From: Puniceibacterium sediminis
GTDB taxonomy: Bacteria; Pseudomonadota; Alphaproteobacteria; Rhodobacterales; Rhodobacteraceae
Assembly: GCF_900188035.1 (NCBI RefSeq)
Contig: NZ_FZNN01000027.1
Span: 1-36,815 of the forward strand
Direction of reading: 5' to 3'
Length of the DNA: 36,815 nt
Part shown: positions 1 to 8,065 of the stretch, in pieces
How positions within the stretch are numbered: position 1 is the stretch's first letter
Layout: each line of letters starts with the position of its first letter
Notes under the pieces: generated by a model
Seen by the model: only the letters and a program-made list of their open reading frames with translations
The model's database searches: none
What the model was told of the DNA's origin: nothing
Made by a program: the position numbers and the translations under genes

Positions 1-28
1 CGTCGGATAACCAGATTAGATCAGACAT
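1..28 (-). CDS. IS5-family-like transposase, N-terminal start only (cut by window edge)
   Basis: An ATG at 28-26 on the minus strand opens a frame reading MSDLIWLSD and runs off the left edge of the window. This opening matches the start I know from IS5-type transposases of Rhodobacteraceae (MSDL-W-L followed by a residue pair and a conserved proline region not visible here). The stretch from 29 to roughly 80-90 would be its upstream end. It reads TTTTCGCTTCGCTGCGTG on the minus strand and abuts the broken IS110-like gene at 76-150, so this element seems to have inserted into it. Only nine codons are visible, so the family call rests on the short motif and context. Confidence 0.5.
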
Positions 29-75
29 GTTCACCGCTCATTTTTTGAGCCGTGAATCACGCAGCGAAGCGAAAA

Positions 76-150
76 TCAATGGGTCCTGAGCCTAGCAATA
101 TCAACGGCCACCAAAACAGGCTCGGTCTGTGCAATACTGGTCTTGGTCAT
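76..150 (-). pseudogene. IS110-family transposase, truncated N-terminus
   Basis: An ATG at 150-148, preceded by a good ribosome site (AGGGAGA, 6 bases upstream), starts a 24-residue frame with the core QTEPVLVAVDIARLR. The VAVDIA segment corresponds to the first catalytic Asp of the DEDD domain that opens IS110-family transposases. The frame then hits a TGA at 76-78, exactly where the neighbouring IS5-like end begins. I read this as an IS110 copy interrupted by a later insertion; the rest of the gene would lie outside the window, if it survives at all. Confidence 0.55.
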
Positions 151-297
151 AGTCAGTCTCCCTTGCGGTGTGGTTTGTGCAAAACCACTGTAGGGACCTG
201 AGACCCGGCTATGATCACCTGCTGCGCTACTTGGGGGCTGCGCAGGCAATTATAGCCTTTAAATCAATGTCATTCCGAAGGTGTTACGGTATTCAAT

Positions 298-655
298 TGG
301 CGGAGCAGCCCGCAACCGCAACACAGCACACTCGCGGCAGATGCGCTTCGACATGATCTGCGAGGCAAATGGGATCGAGCGCCGCCTGACAAAGCCAAAC
401 CATCCGTGCACCAACGGCCAGGTCGAAGAGATGAACCGAACGATCAAGGAGGCGACGGTGAAGCGATACCATTACGACAGCCATGATCAGCTGCGCACGC
501 ATCTCACCGACTTCATGGGGGCCAACAACTTCGCACGCAGACTCAAGACACTCAGCGGTCTCACGCCTTATGAATACATCTGCAAAGTCCGGACTTCAGG
601 GCCACATCGTTTCACCCTAAATCCGAGCCACCAGATGCCGGGACTGAACAACTAG
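298..655 (+). pseudogene. IS481-family transposase, C-terminal fragment
   Basis: This is the end of a DDE integrase-core transposase of the IS481 type. The frame contains CEANGIERRLTKPNHP, then NGQVEEMNRTIKEATVK, which carries the catalytic Glu of the DDE triad (the family usually reads NGQVERMNRT), then a SHDQL segment and LSGLTPYEYICK near the end. The stop codon is at 653-655. Family members are about 300-350 residues; here only the last 115 or so remain. Similarity seems to begin abruptly near 298, so both catalytic Asp residues are missing. An ATG at 281 opens the frame but is not a real start. It cannot be active and marks old insertion activity at the left border of the cluster. Confidence 0.75.
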
Positions 656-954
656 GGGCTGCGGGGTACGCCAAACTTCACTTGGTTTTAGGGCAATGCA
701 GTCTTTGACTGTGTCTCTGCCTCCCGTAACGGGAGACAGTTGGCCATGGCGCAGAGGTGTTTTCCGCAAAATGGGGTCTCGGCCGAAGGAAATCATTGTC
801 TTAGCTGGGTTATGCGGCCGACGCTGCGAGCTGCGGACCGACTTTCCGATTGTATCACTTAGCGCGTTGACGGCCTGAGCCATGCCGAAATCCGTGCATC
901 AACAATTGCGACGCGCTTACTGTGACCACTCCAACAAAGCTACTTTGCGAAGGC
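656..954. other. Gene-free stretch between transposase remnant and autotransporter
   Basis: I see no convincing gene here. Short open frames exist on both strands but show no family motif. The stretch holds a small imperfect hairpin at about 709-738 (TCCCG, TAA, CGGGA at its top, with outer CTGTC/GACAG arms separated by a bulge) and a weak CAAAG/CTTTG stem near 936-949, just past the autotransporter stop. Neither has a run of T that would make a confident terminator. Confidence 0.4.
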
Positions 955-3900
955 TTAGAAGTTGAAGCCCAAACTGGCGTCGAGCCGGACAGTCGTTGCC
1001 AGGTCTCCACCGCTTGCTGTGATCCCCGCGCTCCAGATCGGACCGGAGCCTGCGGTGTAGGATGCGCCTGCGCCAACGCGGACCTCAAGACCGTCGGCCG
1101 AGCGAGCTTTCAGTGTGCCGCTGCTGCCCGATGCGCTGTACCGGATGTCAGAACTATCGATATCGGCGTGATAGAACAGGTCAGCGCTGACCCAGGGCGA
1201 AAGGGCCAGGTCACGCGGCTTGCTTTCTGACTTGACGCCAAGACCAAGACGCACGCGTTCATAACTGCGGTCTTCAAAGCTCATGGCAACACCGGTCCGT
1301 GCGGTTTCGGTAAAGGCGTCTTCGGTCACCTTGAAATAGGCCAGACTTGAGTGCCAGCCAGGACTCCAGTTGCCGCGCGCGACCGTCTGCCCCATGCCGA
1401 TGATCGCGCTCCAGCGCTGTTGTTCCGTGCTGCCGTGGGCCGTGCCGGAACCGGTCTTGCGGCGGTAATCGACATCGGCTTGACCATAAAACACGGATGC
1501 GGCGATATCCAGCGCGCCAACCCCAAAGCCAAAGCTGAAGCCGGTGGACAGGTTGTTGATATCTTGATCCCCGCCGCCATTTTCGACGTTGGCGCTGGTC
1601 TCGGTTTGCGCCACGGTCAGCGCGAAATAGCCGAGCGCTCCAAGCGGGCCACCGACCCCGGCAGCCAAACCGCCGGTGCCGATATCGAAACCGGCCACGC
1701 TATCCTGGCTGGCGTAGGACGCAAATGACCCCAGCGCTCGGGCAAATCCGAAGGGGCGGATCGGGCGGTTGCTGGAGCTGACCTGCTCTTGCGCCTGGTC
1801 CAGAACAATCAGGCTGTCGTTGTAGCTACCAGCGGCTACGGCATCAAAGGCGGCCGGGCTTGTGCTGGTCAGCAGAACGCTGTCGGCGGTGTAAATCAGA
1901 TCGTACTGTAATCGGCCGGGCGCTGGATCAAGGAGATCTGCTGTGTCCTCGATCTGAGAAAAGGTGCCGGTCACGCCGTTGGTGGCGGTCAGGATTGGTG
2001 CCTGGAAATCGCCGCTAAGCGGGGTACCGCTGAGGCGGAGCGTGCTGCCGTTGAGAACCGCGATACCTGTGTCGGAAACGGCAAAACCTTCGGACTTCTG
2101 TTCGTCCACTAAAAGGATGTTTGCTGTACCCGCAGATCCAAATACAGTGATCTCAAGCGCTCCGCCGGTGGGTTCAAACCGTGCGACGGTCATCGAGGAT
2201 GCCGCGGTGCTATTGGGCGTGCCGGGAATCACAGTGCCTGGGCCCGCGACCATCCCCATGACCATGCCAGAGCCTTCCAGCCGCGCCGCGCTTCCCAGCG
2301 TGATATCCCCCAGCACGGCACCGTCTACGCGCAGCACATCGCTGCCGCCTGTGGCGAGTATGTCGCCCGTGACGTTACCCGCGGATGTCACGGTGATCGT
2401 GTCGTTGGAGCCGGCGCTGGCGTCGATGGCCACGGCGTCGGAACCGGTGGCTTCGATCTCACCTGAGATATCGACGGTGTTGGCGGTGCCGCCCAGTTGC
2501 AGCAGTGTGAGGGAATTGCCATAGCCTTCGAGTATGCCGTCGGCCTCTACCGTGACGGCGGTATCCGTTGCCGTGACGCCCGTCGCATTGTCGCCGTAAA
2601 ACACATAGGTCGGCACAGCGGCATCGAAATCGACCGCCGGGGACACCCATCGCTGGCCAGAGGGCTGGATGGTGAAGGTATTACCGACCACAATTGTGGT
2701 GTCCGCAACAGTGGTGGCAGTGCAGGTGGTGCCGCCTGCGTTCGAAGTACAACCGTTCGGATTGGCCTGATAGGCATTGTACAGGAGGACGGTCTTTTGC
2801 AGGTCGTAGTAGATGCTGTTAATGTCAGAGGGCAGAAACGCCCGGTCGGAAGGAATGTTCAGAAAGGTGTTGATGTTACCGACGATGAAGAGATCATCCA
2901 GCGATGTATTGAGATCGCCGGGAAAGTGGAACATCAGCGTCTGGTAGCCGCTGATCTCGCCTCCGTGGCCCAGCATGAAGGCGCCGGTTTCAAGACTGTG
3001 CTGCCCATAGATTCCAAGCCCGTAACCACCCGCGACTGTGCCGACCATGCCGTTCATGTCGGTGGTGTTCTGTAGTCGCTCTGCAAAGGTTGCGGCGTCC
3101 AGGATGCCTTGGGCATTTGTTGTCAATTCAACCAGCCAGGTGAGCTGATCCTCGATGTTCGAGATCATGGCACCGGCAGAATTGGGCACAGAGGGCGTAG
3201 TTTCGGAAAAATCGGTGAGGGTGCCGTAATAGTCCCAAGTCCCGTTGGTGTGCTGGGTGGTGCCCCATTCCGTGCCGATGGGATAGAGCGTGTCGGTAAG
3301 GTTCAGTGGGGTGATCACCTCGTCCGTGATCAACTGGCCAATGTCGCGACAGTTTCCGGCCTGACAACTGGCTGCCTCTGCGATGATCCCGGCCATCATG
3401 AAGTTGGCATTTGAATATTCAAACGTGCTTTGATCGCCCGGTGTCATGGTGGGGGCCAGTGCAAGGCTTGCTGTCAGCAACTGTTGCCGCGTCAGATCGT
3501 AGTTACCCGCATTTGCATTCCAGACATCCAGCACCGTCCGGCCCGGGTTGTTCGGATCGGGGCCGCCAAGGTATTCTGCAACGCCGGTGCGCATCGATAG
3601 CAGATCGTGGACCGTCAGCGTTTCGCGCAGGGATTGCGGCATAACCGACAGGGCGGCGGTTGCGGTGGGCTGCAAGGTGTACCAATCCTGCAGCGTGTCA
3701 TCGAGGCTGACAACGCCATCATCGACAAATTGCAGGACCACAGTTCCGGTATAGGTCTTGGTCTGGCTGCCGATGTGAAAGCGGTCTTCCACAACCAAGG
3801 CGCGACCACCCTCAGATGCGGAGGCGGGCCCGGTCACCCCTGTGGCGTTGGTCCAGCGAGTGGCGTCGCCGAATTGGATAGCTGCTGTTGATCCGAAAAA

Positions 3901-4038
3901 TCCAAACTCGCCCACGGTCGATTCATGCGTGGTATCCAACAGGTCCGTCAGGGATAGAACGTTCTGAGCTGACGCAGGGTAAGACGGTAAAAGTAAACAA
4001 ATAATTAACGCAGTTTGATTTTTGCTAAATTCGTACAT
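955..4038 (-). CDS. Surface-displayed S12/class C beta-lactamase-like serine hydrolase autotransporter
   Basis: This 1027-residue exported enzyme joins a penicillin-binding/beta-lactamase-fold hydrolase to a type V autotransporter barrel. A signal peptide covers about residues 1-24 (KNQTALIICLLLPSYPASA). The hydrolase (about 25-440) shows the three S12 motifs: SQTK (Ser91, Lys94), YSN (Tyr208-Asn210) and HGG (His358). A Thr/Gly/Asp-rich passenger follows, and the last 260 residues are an outer-membrane barrel ending in GFNF. I chose ATG 4038 because GGAGG lies 11 bases upstream; an in-frame TTG six codons earlier overlaps that ribosome site. The S12 family includes D-aminopeptidases, esterases and ClbP-like prodrug peptidases. 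It is transcribed divergently from the lipopeptide synthetase, which makes a D-residue, so trimming, activating or degrading the product at the cell surface is possible but unproven. Confidence 0.9.
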   Translation of the reverse strand: MYEFSKNQTALIICLLLPSYPASAQNVLSLTDLLDTTHESTVGEFGFFGSTAAIQFGDATRWTNATGVTGPASASEGGRALVVEDRFHIGSQTKTYTGTVVLQFVDDGVVSLDDTLQDWYTLQPTATAALSVMPQSLRETLTVHDLLSMRTGVAEYLGGPDPNNPGRTVLDVWNANAGNYDLTRQQLLTASLALAPTMTPGDQSTFEYSNANFMMAGIIAEAASCQAGNCRDIGQLITDEVITPLNLTDTLYPIGTEWGTTQHTNGTWDYYGTLTDFSETTPSVPNSAGAMISNIEDQLTWLVELTTNAQGILDAATFAERLQNTTDMNGMVGTVAGGYGLGIYGQHSLETGAFMLGHGGEISGYQTLMFHFPGDLNTSLDDLFIVGNINTFLNIPSDRAFLPSDINSIYYDLQKTVLLYNAYQANPNGCTSNAGGTTCTATTVADTTIVVGNTFTIQPSGQRWVSPAVDFDAAVPTYVFYGDNATGVTATDTAVTVEADGILEGYGNSLTLLQLGGTANTVDISGEIEATGSDAVAIDASAGSNDTITVTSAGNVTGDILATGGSDVLRVDGAVLGDITLGSAARLEGSGMVMGMVAGPGTVIPGTPNSTAASSMTVARFEPTGGALEITVFGSAGTANILLVDEQKSEGFAVSDTGIAVLNGSTLRLSGTPLSGDFQAPILTATNGVTGTFSQIEDTADLLDPAPGRLQYDLIYTADSVLLTSTSPAAFDAVAAGSYNDSLIVLDQAQEQVSSSNRPIRPFGFARALGSFASYASQDSVAGFDIGTGGLAAGVGGPLGALGYFALTVAQTETSANVENGGGDQDINNLSTGFSFGFGVGALDIAASVFYGQADVDYRRKTGSGTAHGSTEQQRWSAIIGMGQTVARGNWSPGWHSSLAYFKVTEDAFTETARTGVAMSFEDRSYERVRLGLGVKSESKPRDLALSPWVSADLFYHADIDSSDIRYSASGSSGTLKARSADGLEVRVGAGASYTAGSGPIWSAGITASGGDLATTVRLDASLGFNF

Positions 4039-4198
4039 CAGGCTTGGGTCCTCCAAAAGAGATTATTGTTTTCTAACATATATTTCGTTCTGGACCAAGT
4101 TGAGCGTTTACCCCTTTTTGGATTTGGCTTAGCGTCGTTTCGCGAGATCTGGGAATCGACCGGACATTTTTTCGGTCCAAAAATTACGGGAGGGCAAC
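4039..4198. promoter_or_regulatory. Divergent promoter region: hydrolase autotransporter / synthetase operon
   Basis: This 160-base AT-richer gap separates the two divergent start codons, so it should carry promoters for both. On the minus strand TTGGTC, 17 bases, TAGAAA (about 4070-4098) is a loose sigma-70-like match for the autotransporter. On the plus strand TTTACC, 17 bases, TAGCGT (around 4109-4137) is weaker. An inverted repeat GACCG (10-base gap) CGGTC at about 4157-4177 sits just before the operon's ribosome site and could be an operator or hairpin. No regulator gene is present in the window, so the controller is unknown. Confidence 0.4.
4187..4195 (+). promoter_or_regulatory. Ribosome binding site deciding the GTG start of the first NRPS gene
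   Basis: A GGGAGGG run lies about four bases before the GTG at 4199. No better ATG occurs nearby in frame, and the C-domain sequence starts within the first residues, so the GTG start is well supported. Confidence 0.7.
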
Positions 4199-7100
4199 GT
4201 GTCGACCAAGCTGCAATCGCTGCATCTGATGACAGGTTTGCAGGAATCTCTCTTTGCGTTTGAGGCGGAGTCCGGGCCTGATGAAAGTTATTCCGCTTAC
4301 ATCGAGCAGTTCAGCTGCAAGTTGAATGGTGAAGCCGACGTGGCCACCTTGGCCCAGGCCTGGCAGGATCTGACTGATCGGCACACATCGTTGCGGACAG
4401 CCTTTGTCCGCACTCGCGAGGGCAAGGCGGTGCAGGCAGTTTTGACGCACCGGGCACCGGATGTTCGCTGCTTGGATGTTGATGCAGGGGCATCTTTTTC
4501 GGCAATGGCGCGAGCCGAACGTGGCAGGCGTTTCGATCTTGCGCGCGACCCGTTGTTGCGTGTGGTCTTGATCCCCAAGCCGGACGGGTCCTGCGCGATG
4601 ATCGTCACCTTTCACCATATCATTCTGGATGCCTGGTCCGCGCCGACTCTGATCGGGGATCTCATGGCGCTTTATGCGCATCGTCTGGGGCGCGGTGCGG
4701 AACCCACTGCGCCTGCGCGCGCGACGGTTGGCGCATTTGCCGACAGCCAGAAGTCCCGGCGCGGTGCGGCAGGCAAGGCATTCTGGGCATCGGCTCTCAA
4801 GGGGGCGGGGTCTGCCGCTTTGCCAGTACTGGATGTTACCCAGCCGCCCGGGCCGAAATCCACGGTTATCAGGCCACTGCCGGATCTTCTAGGCGCTGAA
4901 ATGCAAAGCTTTTCCAGCAGCCTTAGCATTACCCCCAGCGCTGTTCTGCATGCGCTTTGGGGGTGCGTTCTCGCTCGGCTGACGGACCGGGACGATGCTG
5001 TCTTTGCATCGGTCATGGCCAACCGCAGTCATGATCTGCCGGACATTGACCGCGCCGTCGGGCTTTTTGCCGCGACGCTGCCGGTGACGGTTGATCTGTC
5101 GCACGGGAAGGGGTTTGCCGATCTCTGTCGAGAGATGCAGGTCCAGCTGCGGGATGCGCCGCTGTGGTCGGCGATGCCGCTGGCGGACATTCTGGCGGCG
5201 GGTGGGCTGCGGGCCGATCTTTTGGATCACACGATGATTGGTCGACCGGCCGCGCTGGCATGGGGGCAGGCGGATAGCCTCGATTTTCCGGAGGCTGGGC
5301 TGACCGTTTGCGACTACAGCGCAGAAAGCGCAGATCACTACGATTTCCAGATCGGATTTTCACTGGGAGAAGGCCCGTATCTTGAGGTACGCCATGATGT
5401 GAACCGTGTGCCGGTCGACAGGGTCGAAATGTTGTTGTCACTCGCGCTCGATTTGTTGGGCCGTCTTCTGGCGAGGCCATCCGTTCCGATTTTGTCTGTC
5501 CCGATCTGCGCCACGGACGTTGAGGCCAGCCGGATCTTCGGCAAAGTGGTCGCGGCGCCGGTTCCGTCTGTGACAGATGCGATCGCACTGGGAGATCCGA
5601 CTTCGCAAGCCGTTGGTGATACAAGCGAAACGTTGGATCGTGCCGCGCTGATGGGCCGGGCTGCACAAACGGCGGCGGCGCTTGCGGAACAGGGCGTCAA
5701 GGCAGGCGACCGAGTTGCGATTGCCGCAGTTCAAAGCAATACCTTTTTGGTGCAGGTGCTGGCTTGCTGGCGGTTGGGGGCGGCTTTTGTACCGATCAAT
5801 CCGGCCTGGCCTGCGTTGCGTCAGCAGCAAATTCTTGACGCAGCGCGGCCAAGGCTGGCGCTGGGTCTGCCTGCTCGGCGTTCGCCGCACGAGCCAGCAA
5901 TTGACACACCGGACACCGGGCTGGCCTATTGTATCTTCACCTCGGGTTCGACTGGCGCGCCCAAGGGTGTTGCGGTGCCCCACGATGCACTGGCCAACTA
6001 TTGTCAGGCCGTCGGTGATTCATTTGGGTTCACGGCGCAGGACCGGGCCTTGCAGGTGACATCCCCGGCGTTTGACCTGGGCTACACGACTGCCTTCGGA
6101 CTCCTTGCGTCCGGCGGCGCGGTGTTCTGGCTGGGGGCAGAGGCAGCAGTTGACCCAGATCTCGTGTTGCGCGCCATGGCCGTCCACCAGATCACAGTGA
6201 TGAAGGCCACGCCCGCCTTTCTGCATCTGCTGCTGAGCGCGCCGGATCCGGGACGCTTTGCCGCGCTAACGCAATGGCGTCTGCTGATCCTGGGTGGCGA
6301 GAGCCCGGTCCCGGAACAGATCGCCCGGCTGGCCGCACTGTGTCCCTGGCTGCGACTGGCCTGCCATTATGGCCCGACCGAGGCGACGATTGGCTGCGCC
6401 ATGACCGAGCCGCGCCCGATAGCGCAGTGGGCGGAGCGGGACGCACATGATCTGGGAACGCCCGTCGCGGGGGCGGAAATACGCATCGTTGATCGCAAGG
6501 GCGATACTCTGCCGCGCGGCATCCGTGGTGAAATCGCGGTTGGTGGCGGTGCACTGTCACGCGGTTATCTTGATCCTGCACCGCAGGGCGGATTTTCCCG
6601 GATTGACGGTGAACGCTTTTACCTGACGGGAGATCTGGGCGTTGTCACAGCAGACGGCAGCCTGCGGTTTAGTGGACGCCGCGACGGGATTTCCAAGATC
6701 CGCGGGCATCGTGTCGATCCCGAGGAAACCCGTTTGGCGCTGTTGCGCGATACTTCAATCGAGGCGGCAGCGGTTGCCATACGTGGAGAGGGGGTGGCGG
6801 CGCAACTGGTCGCCTTTGTCAAGATGCGCGACGGGTTGCGCGACCCGGCCCGGCTGCGCGATGCGCTGGCGCAGCATCTACCCAGCGTTCAGATCCCGCA
6901 GCGCTTTTTCTTTCTGTCGCGGCTTCTGATGACGGAAAATGGCAAGACCGACACCGCAGCCATGCTGGCCGCGCTGGGGGAATTGCCTGATGGCGCACCC
7001 AAAGGAATGCCGCCCGAGACCGCGACGGAAAAGCGTCTTGCCCGGATCTGGGCCGAGGTGCTGGGGCTTGAGACGGTGGCGGCGAACGACGATTTCTTTC

Positions 7101-8065
7101 TGCTGGGCGGGCATTCGCTGCGCGCCATCGAAGTGTCCGCAGTGATGGAGCGCGAGACTGGACAGCGCCTTCCGCTGCGCTGGTTTACCGACAGGCCGAT
7201 GCTAAGGGATATGTGCGCGCGGATAGACGCGGTTGAGGGCAATGGTGTGGCAGAGCCGGTGGCCGCGATCATGCGGCTATGGGATCGGGGTGATACGCCG
7301 CGGGTGCTCTGTTTTCCTGGACTGATGGGCAGTTCCGGGATCTACCGGGAATGGCTTACCAAACTGGCGCCGGAGTATTCCGTTGCCGGGATTGACGATC
7401 TGCCCGAACTGGATGCGGCCCCTGATGTGCCATCTACCGTTCGATGGATACTTGAGCAGGCCCCCGACGTTGGTCGCGGCTATCAGGTTCTGCTGGGCTG
7501 GTCCTTTGGGGCCGATCTGGCAATTGAGGCTGCGGCTCAGCTTGGGTTGCTGGGTGTGTCACCATTGGTGATCCTACTGGACCGGCTGCCGGGGGAGCAG
7601 CCGTTGGTGCAAGACGTTAGCCAGAGCCCATTAGAGTCGCGCCGCTATTGGTCGCAGGTGATGCGCGTCCTGCGCGGTGCCTTGCCAGAGACCCGTGTCG
7701 CCGAGTACGAGGCTCAGTTCGCACAGCGTATCGCTAAACAGCGCGCCTACGTGCCCGCCGCACCGCTCGCAAATCCGATTGTGGGCGTTCTGGCAGCGCC
7801 GGAAGGACCAGTCCCGCAGGCGCGGCTGGACCGGTTATCGGCGCTATCCCGTGGAACGATCAGTGTTCTGACCTGCGGGGCCGATCATTTCAGCCTGTTT
7901 CACCCACCACACGTGACACAGTGGACCGAAGCGCTGCGATCGCTGATTGCCGCCCATCTGGCGGGCAACAAATTGCCAGAGACGTGCCAACCCGCGGGAT
8001 TGCCCCTATCTGGTCGGCGCATTTCAGGTCCGAAAACGCTTTTGAATAAAGAGGTAGAGGTTTGA
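4199..8065 (+). CDS. NRPS termination module C-A-PCP-TE (Asp-like adenylation code)
   Basis: This 1288-residue protein is a complete final NRPS module. Its condensation domain (about 1-435) has HHIILDAWS with catalytic His140. The adenylation domain (about 455-930) has FTSGSTGAPKG at 580, YGPTEATIG and the A10 Lys916. The carrier domain has GGHSL with Ser973, and a type I thioesterase follows (about 1020-1255; GWSFG Ser1102, Asp1128, His1230). Aligning by hand with the GrsA pocket gives D-L-T-K-I-G-H-I-G-K, one residue from the known Asp code DLTKVGHIGK. Although first in the operon, it must act last because it alone carries a releasing thioesterase, and the epimerase-ended NRPS at 23866-31098 needs an acceptor C domain. 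Its stop overlaps the next gene's start (TTGA), so the two are probably translationally coupled. Confidence 0.93.
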   Translation: MSTKLQSLHLMTGLQESLFAFEAESGPDESYSAYIEQFSCKLNGEADVATLAQAWQDLTDRHTSLRTAFVRTREGKAVQAVLTHRAPDVRCLDVDAGASFSAMARAERGRRFDLARDPLLRVVLIPKPDGSCAMIVTFHHIILDAWSAPTLIGDLMALYAHRLGRGAEPTAPARATVGAFADSQKSRRGAAGKAFWASALKGAGSAALPVLDVTQPPGPKSTVIRPLPDLLGAEMQSFSSSLSITPSAVLHALWGCVLARLTDRDDAVFASVMANRSHDLPDIDRAVGLFAATLPVTVDLSHGKGFADLCREMQVQLRDAPLWSAMPLADILAAGGLRADLLDHTMIGRPAALAWGQADSLDFPEAGLTVCDYSAESADHYDFQIGFSLGEGPYLEVRHDVNRVPVDRVEMLLSLALDLLGRLLARPSVPILSVPICATDVEASRIFGKVVAAPVPSVTDAIALGDPTSQAVGDTSETLDRAALMGRAAQTAAALAEQGVKAGDRVAIAAVQSNTFLVQVLACWRLGAAFVPINPAWPALRQQQILDAARPRLALGLPARRSPHEPAIDTPDTGLAYCIFTSGSTGAPKGVAVPHDALANYCQAVGDSFGFTAQDRALQVTSPAFDLGYTTAFGLLASGGAVFWLGAEAAVDPDLVLRAMAVHQITVMKATPAFLHLLLSAPDPGRFAALTQWRLLILGGESPVPEQIARLAALCPWLRLACHYGPTEATIGCAMTEPRPIAQWAERDAHDLGTPVAGAEIRIVDRKGDTLPRGIRGEIAVGGGALSRGYLDPAPQGGFSRIDGERFYLTGDLGVVTADGSLRFSGRRDGISKIRGHRVDPEETRLALLRDTSIEAAAVAIRGEGVAAQLVAFVKMRDGLRDPARLRDALAQHLPSVQIPQRFFFLSRLLMTENGKTDTAAMLAALGELPDGAPKGMPPETATEKRLARIWAEVLGLETVAANDDFFLLGGHSLRAIEVSAVMERETGQRLPLRWFTDRPMLRDMCARIDAVEGNGVAEPVAAIMRLWDRGDTPRVLCFPGLMGSSGIYREWLTKLAPEYSVAGIDDLPELDAAPDVPSTVRWILEQAPDVGRGYQVLLGWSFGADLAIEAAAQLGLLGVSPLVILLDRLPGEQPLVQDVSQSPLESRRYWSQVMRVLRGALPETRVAEYEAQFAQRIAKQRAYVPAAPLANPIVGVLAAPEGPVPQARLDRLSALSRGTISVLTCGADHFSLFHPPHVTQWTEALRSLIAAHLAGNKLPETCQPAGLPLSGRRISGPKTLLNKEVEV

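Noticed and set aside
709-738. Imperfect hairpin TCCCG-TAA-CGGGA with outer arms
   Set aside because: No T run and more than 200 bases from the nearest gene end, so a terminator call is not supported.
617-883. 88-codon minus-strand frame after the IS481 remnant
   Set aside because: No motif, and it overlaps the end of the transposase remnant; looks like chance.
4039-4056. Longer autotransporter start using a TTG at 4056
   Set aside because: The TTG overlaps the GGAGG ribosome site; ATG 4038 follows it at good spacing and begins a clean signal peptide.
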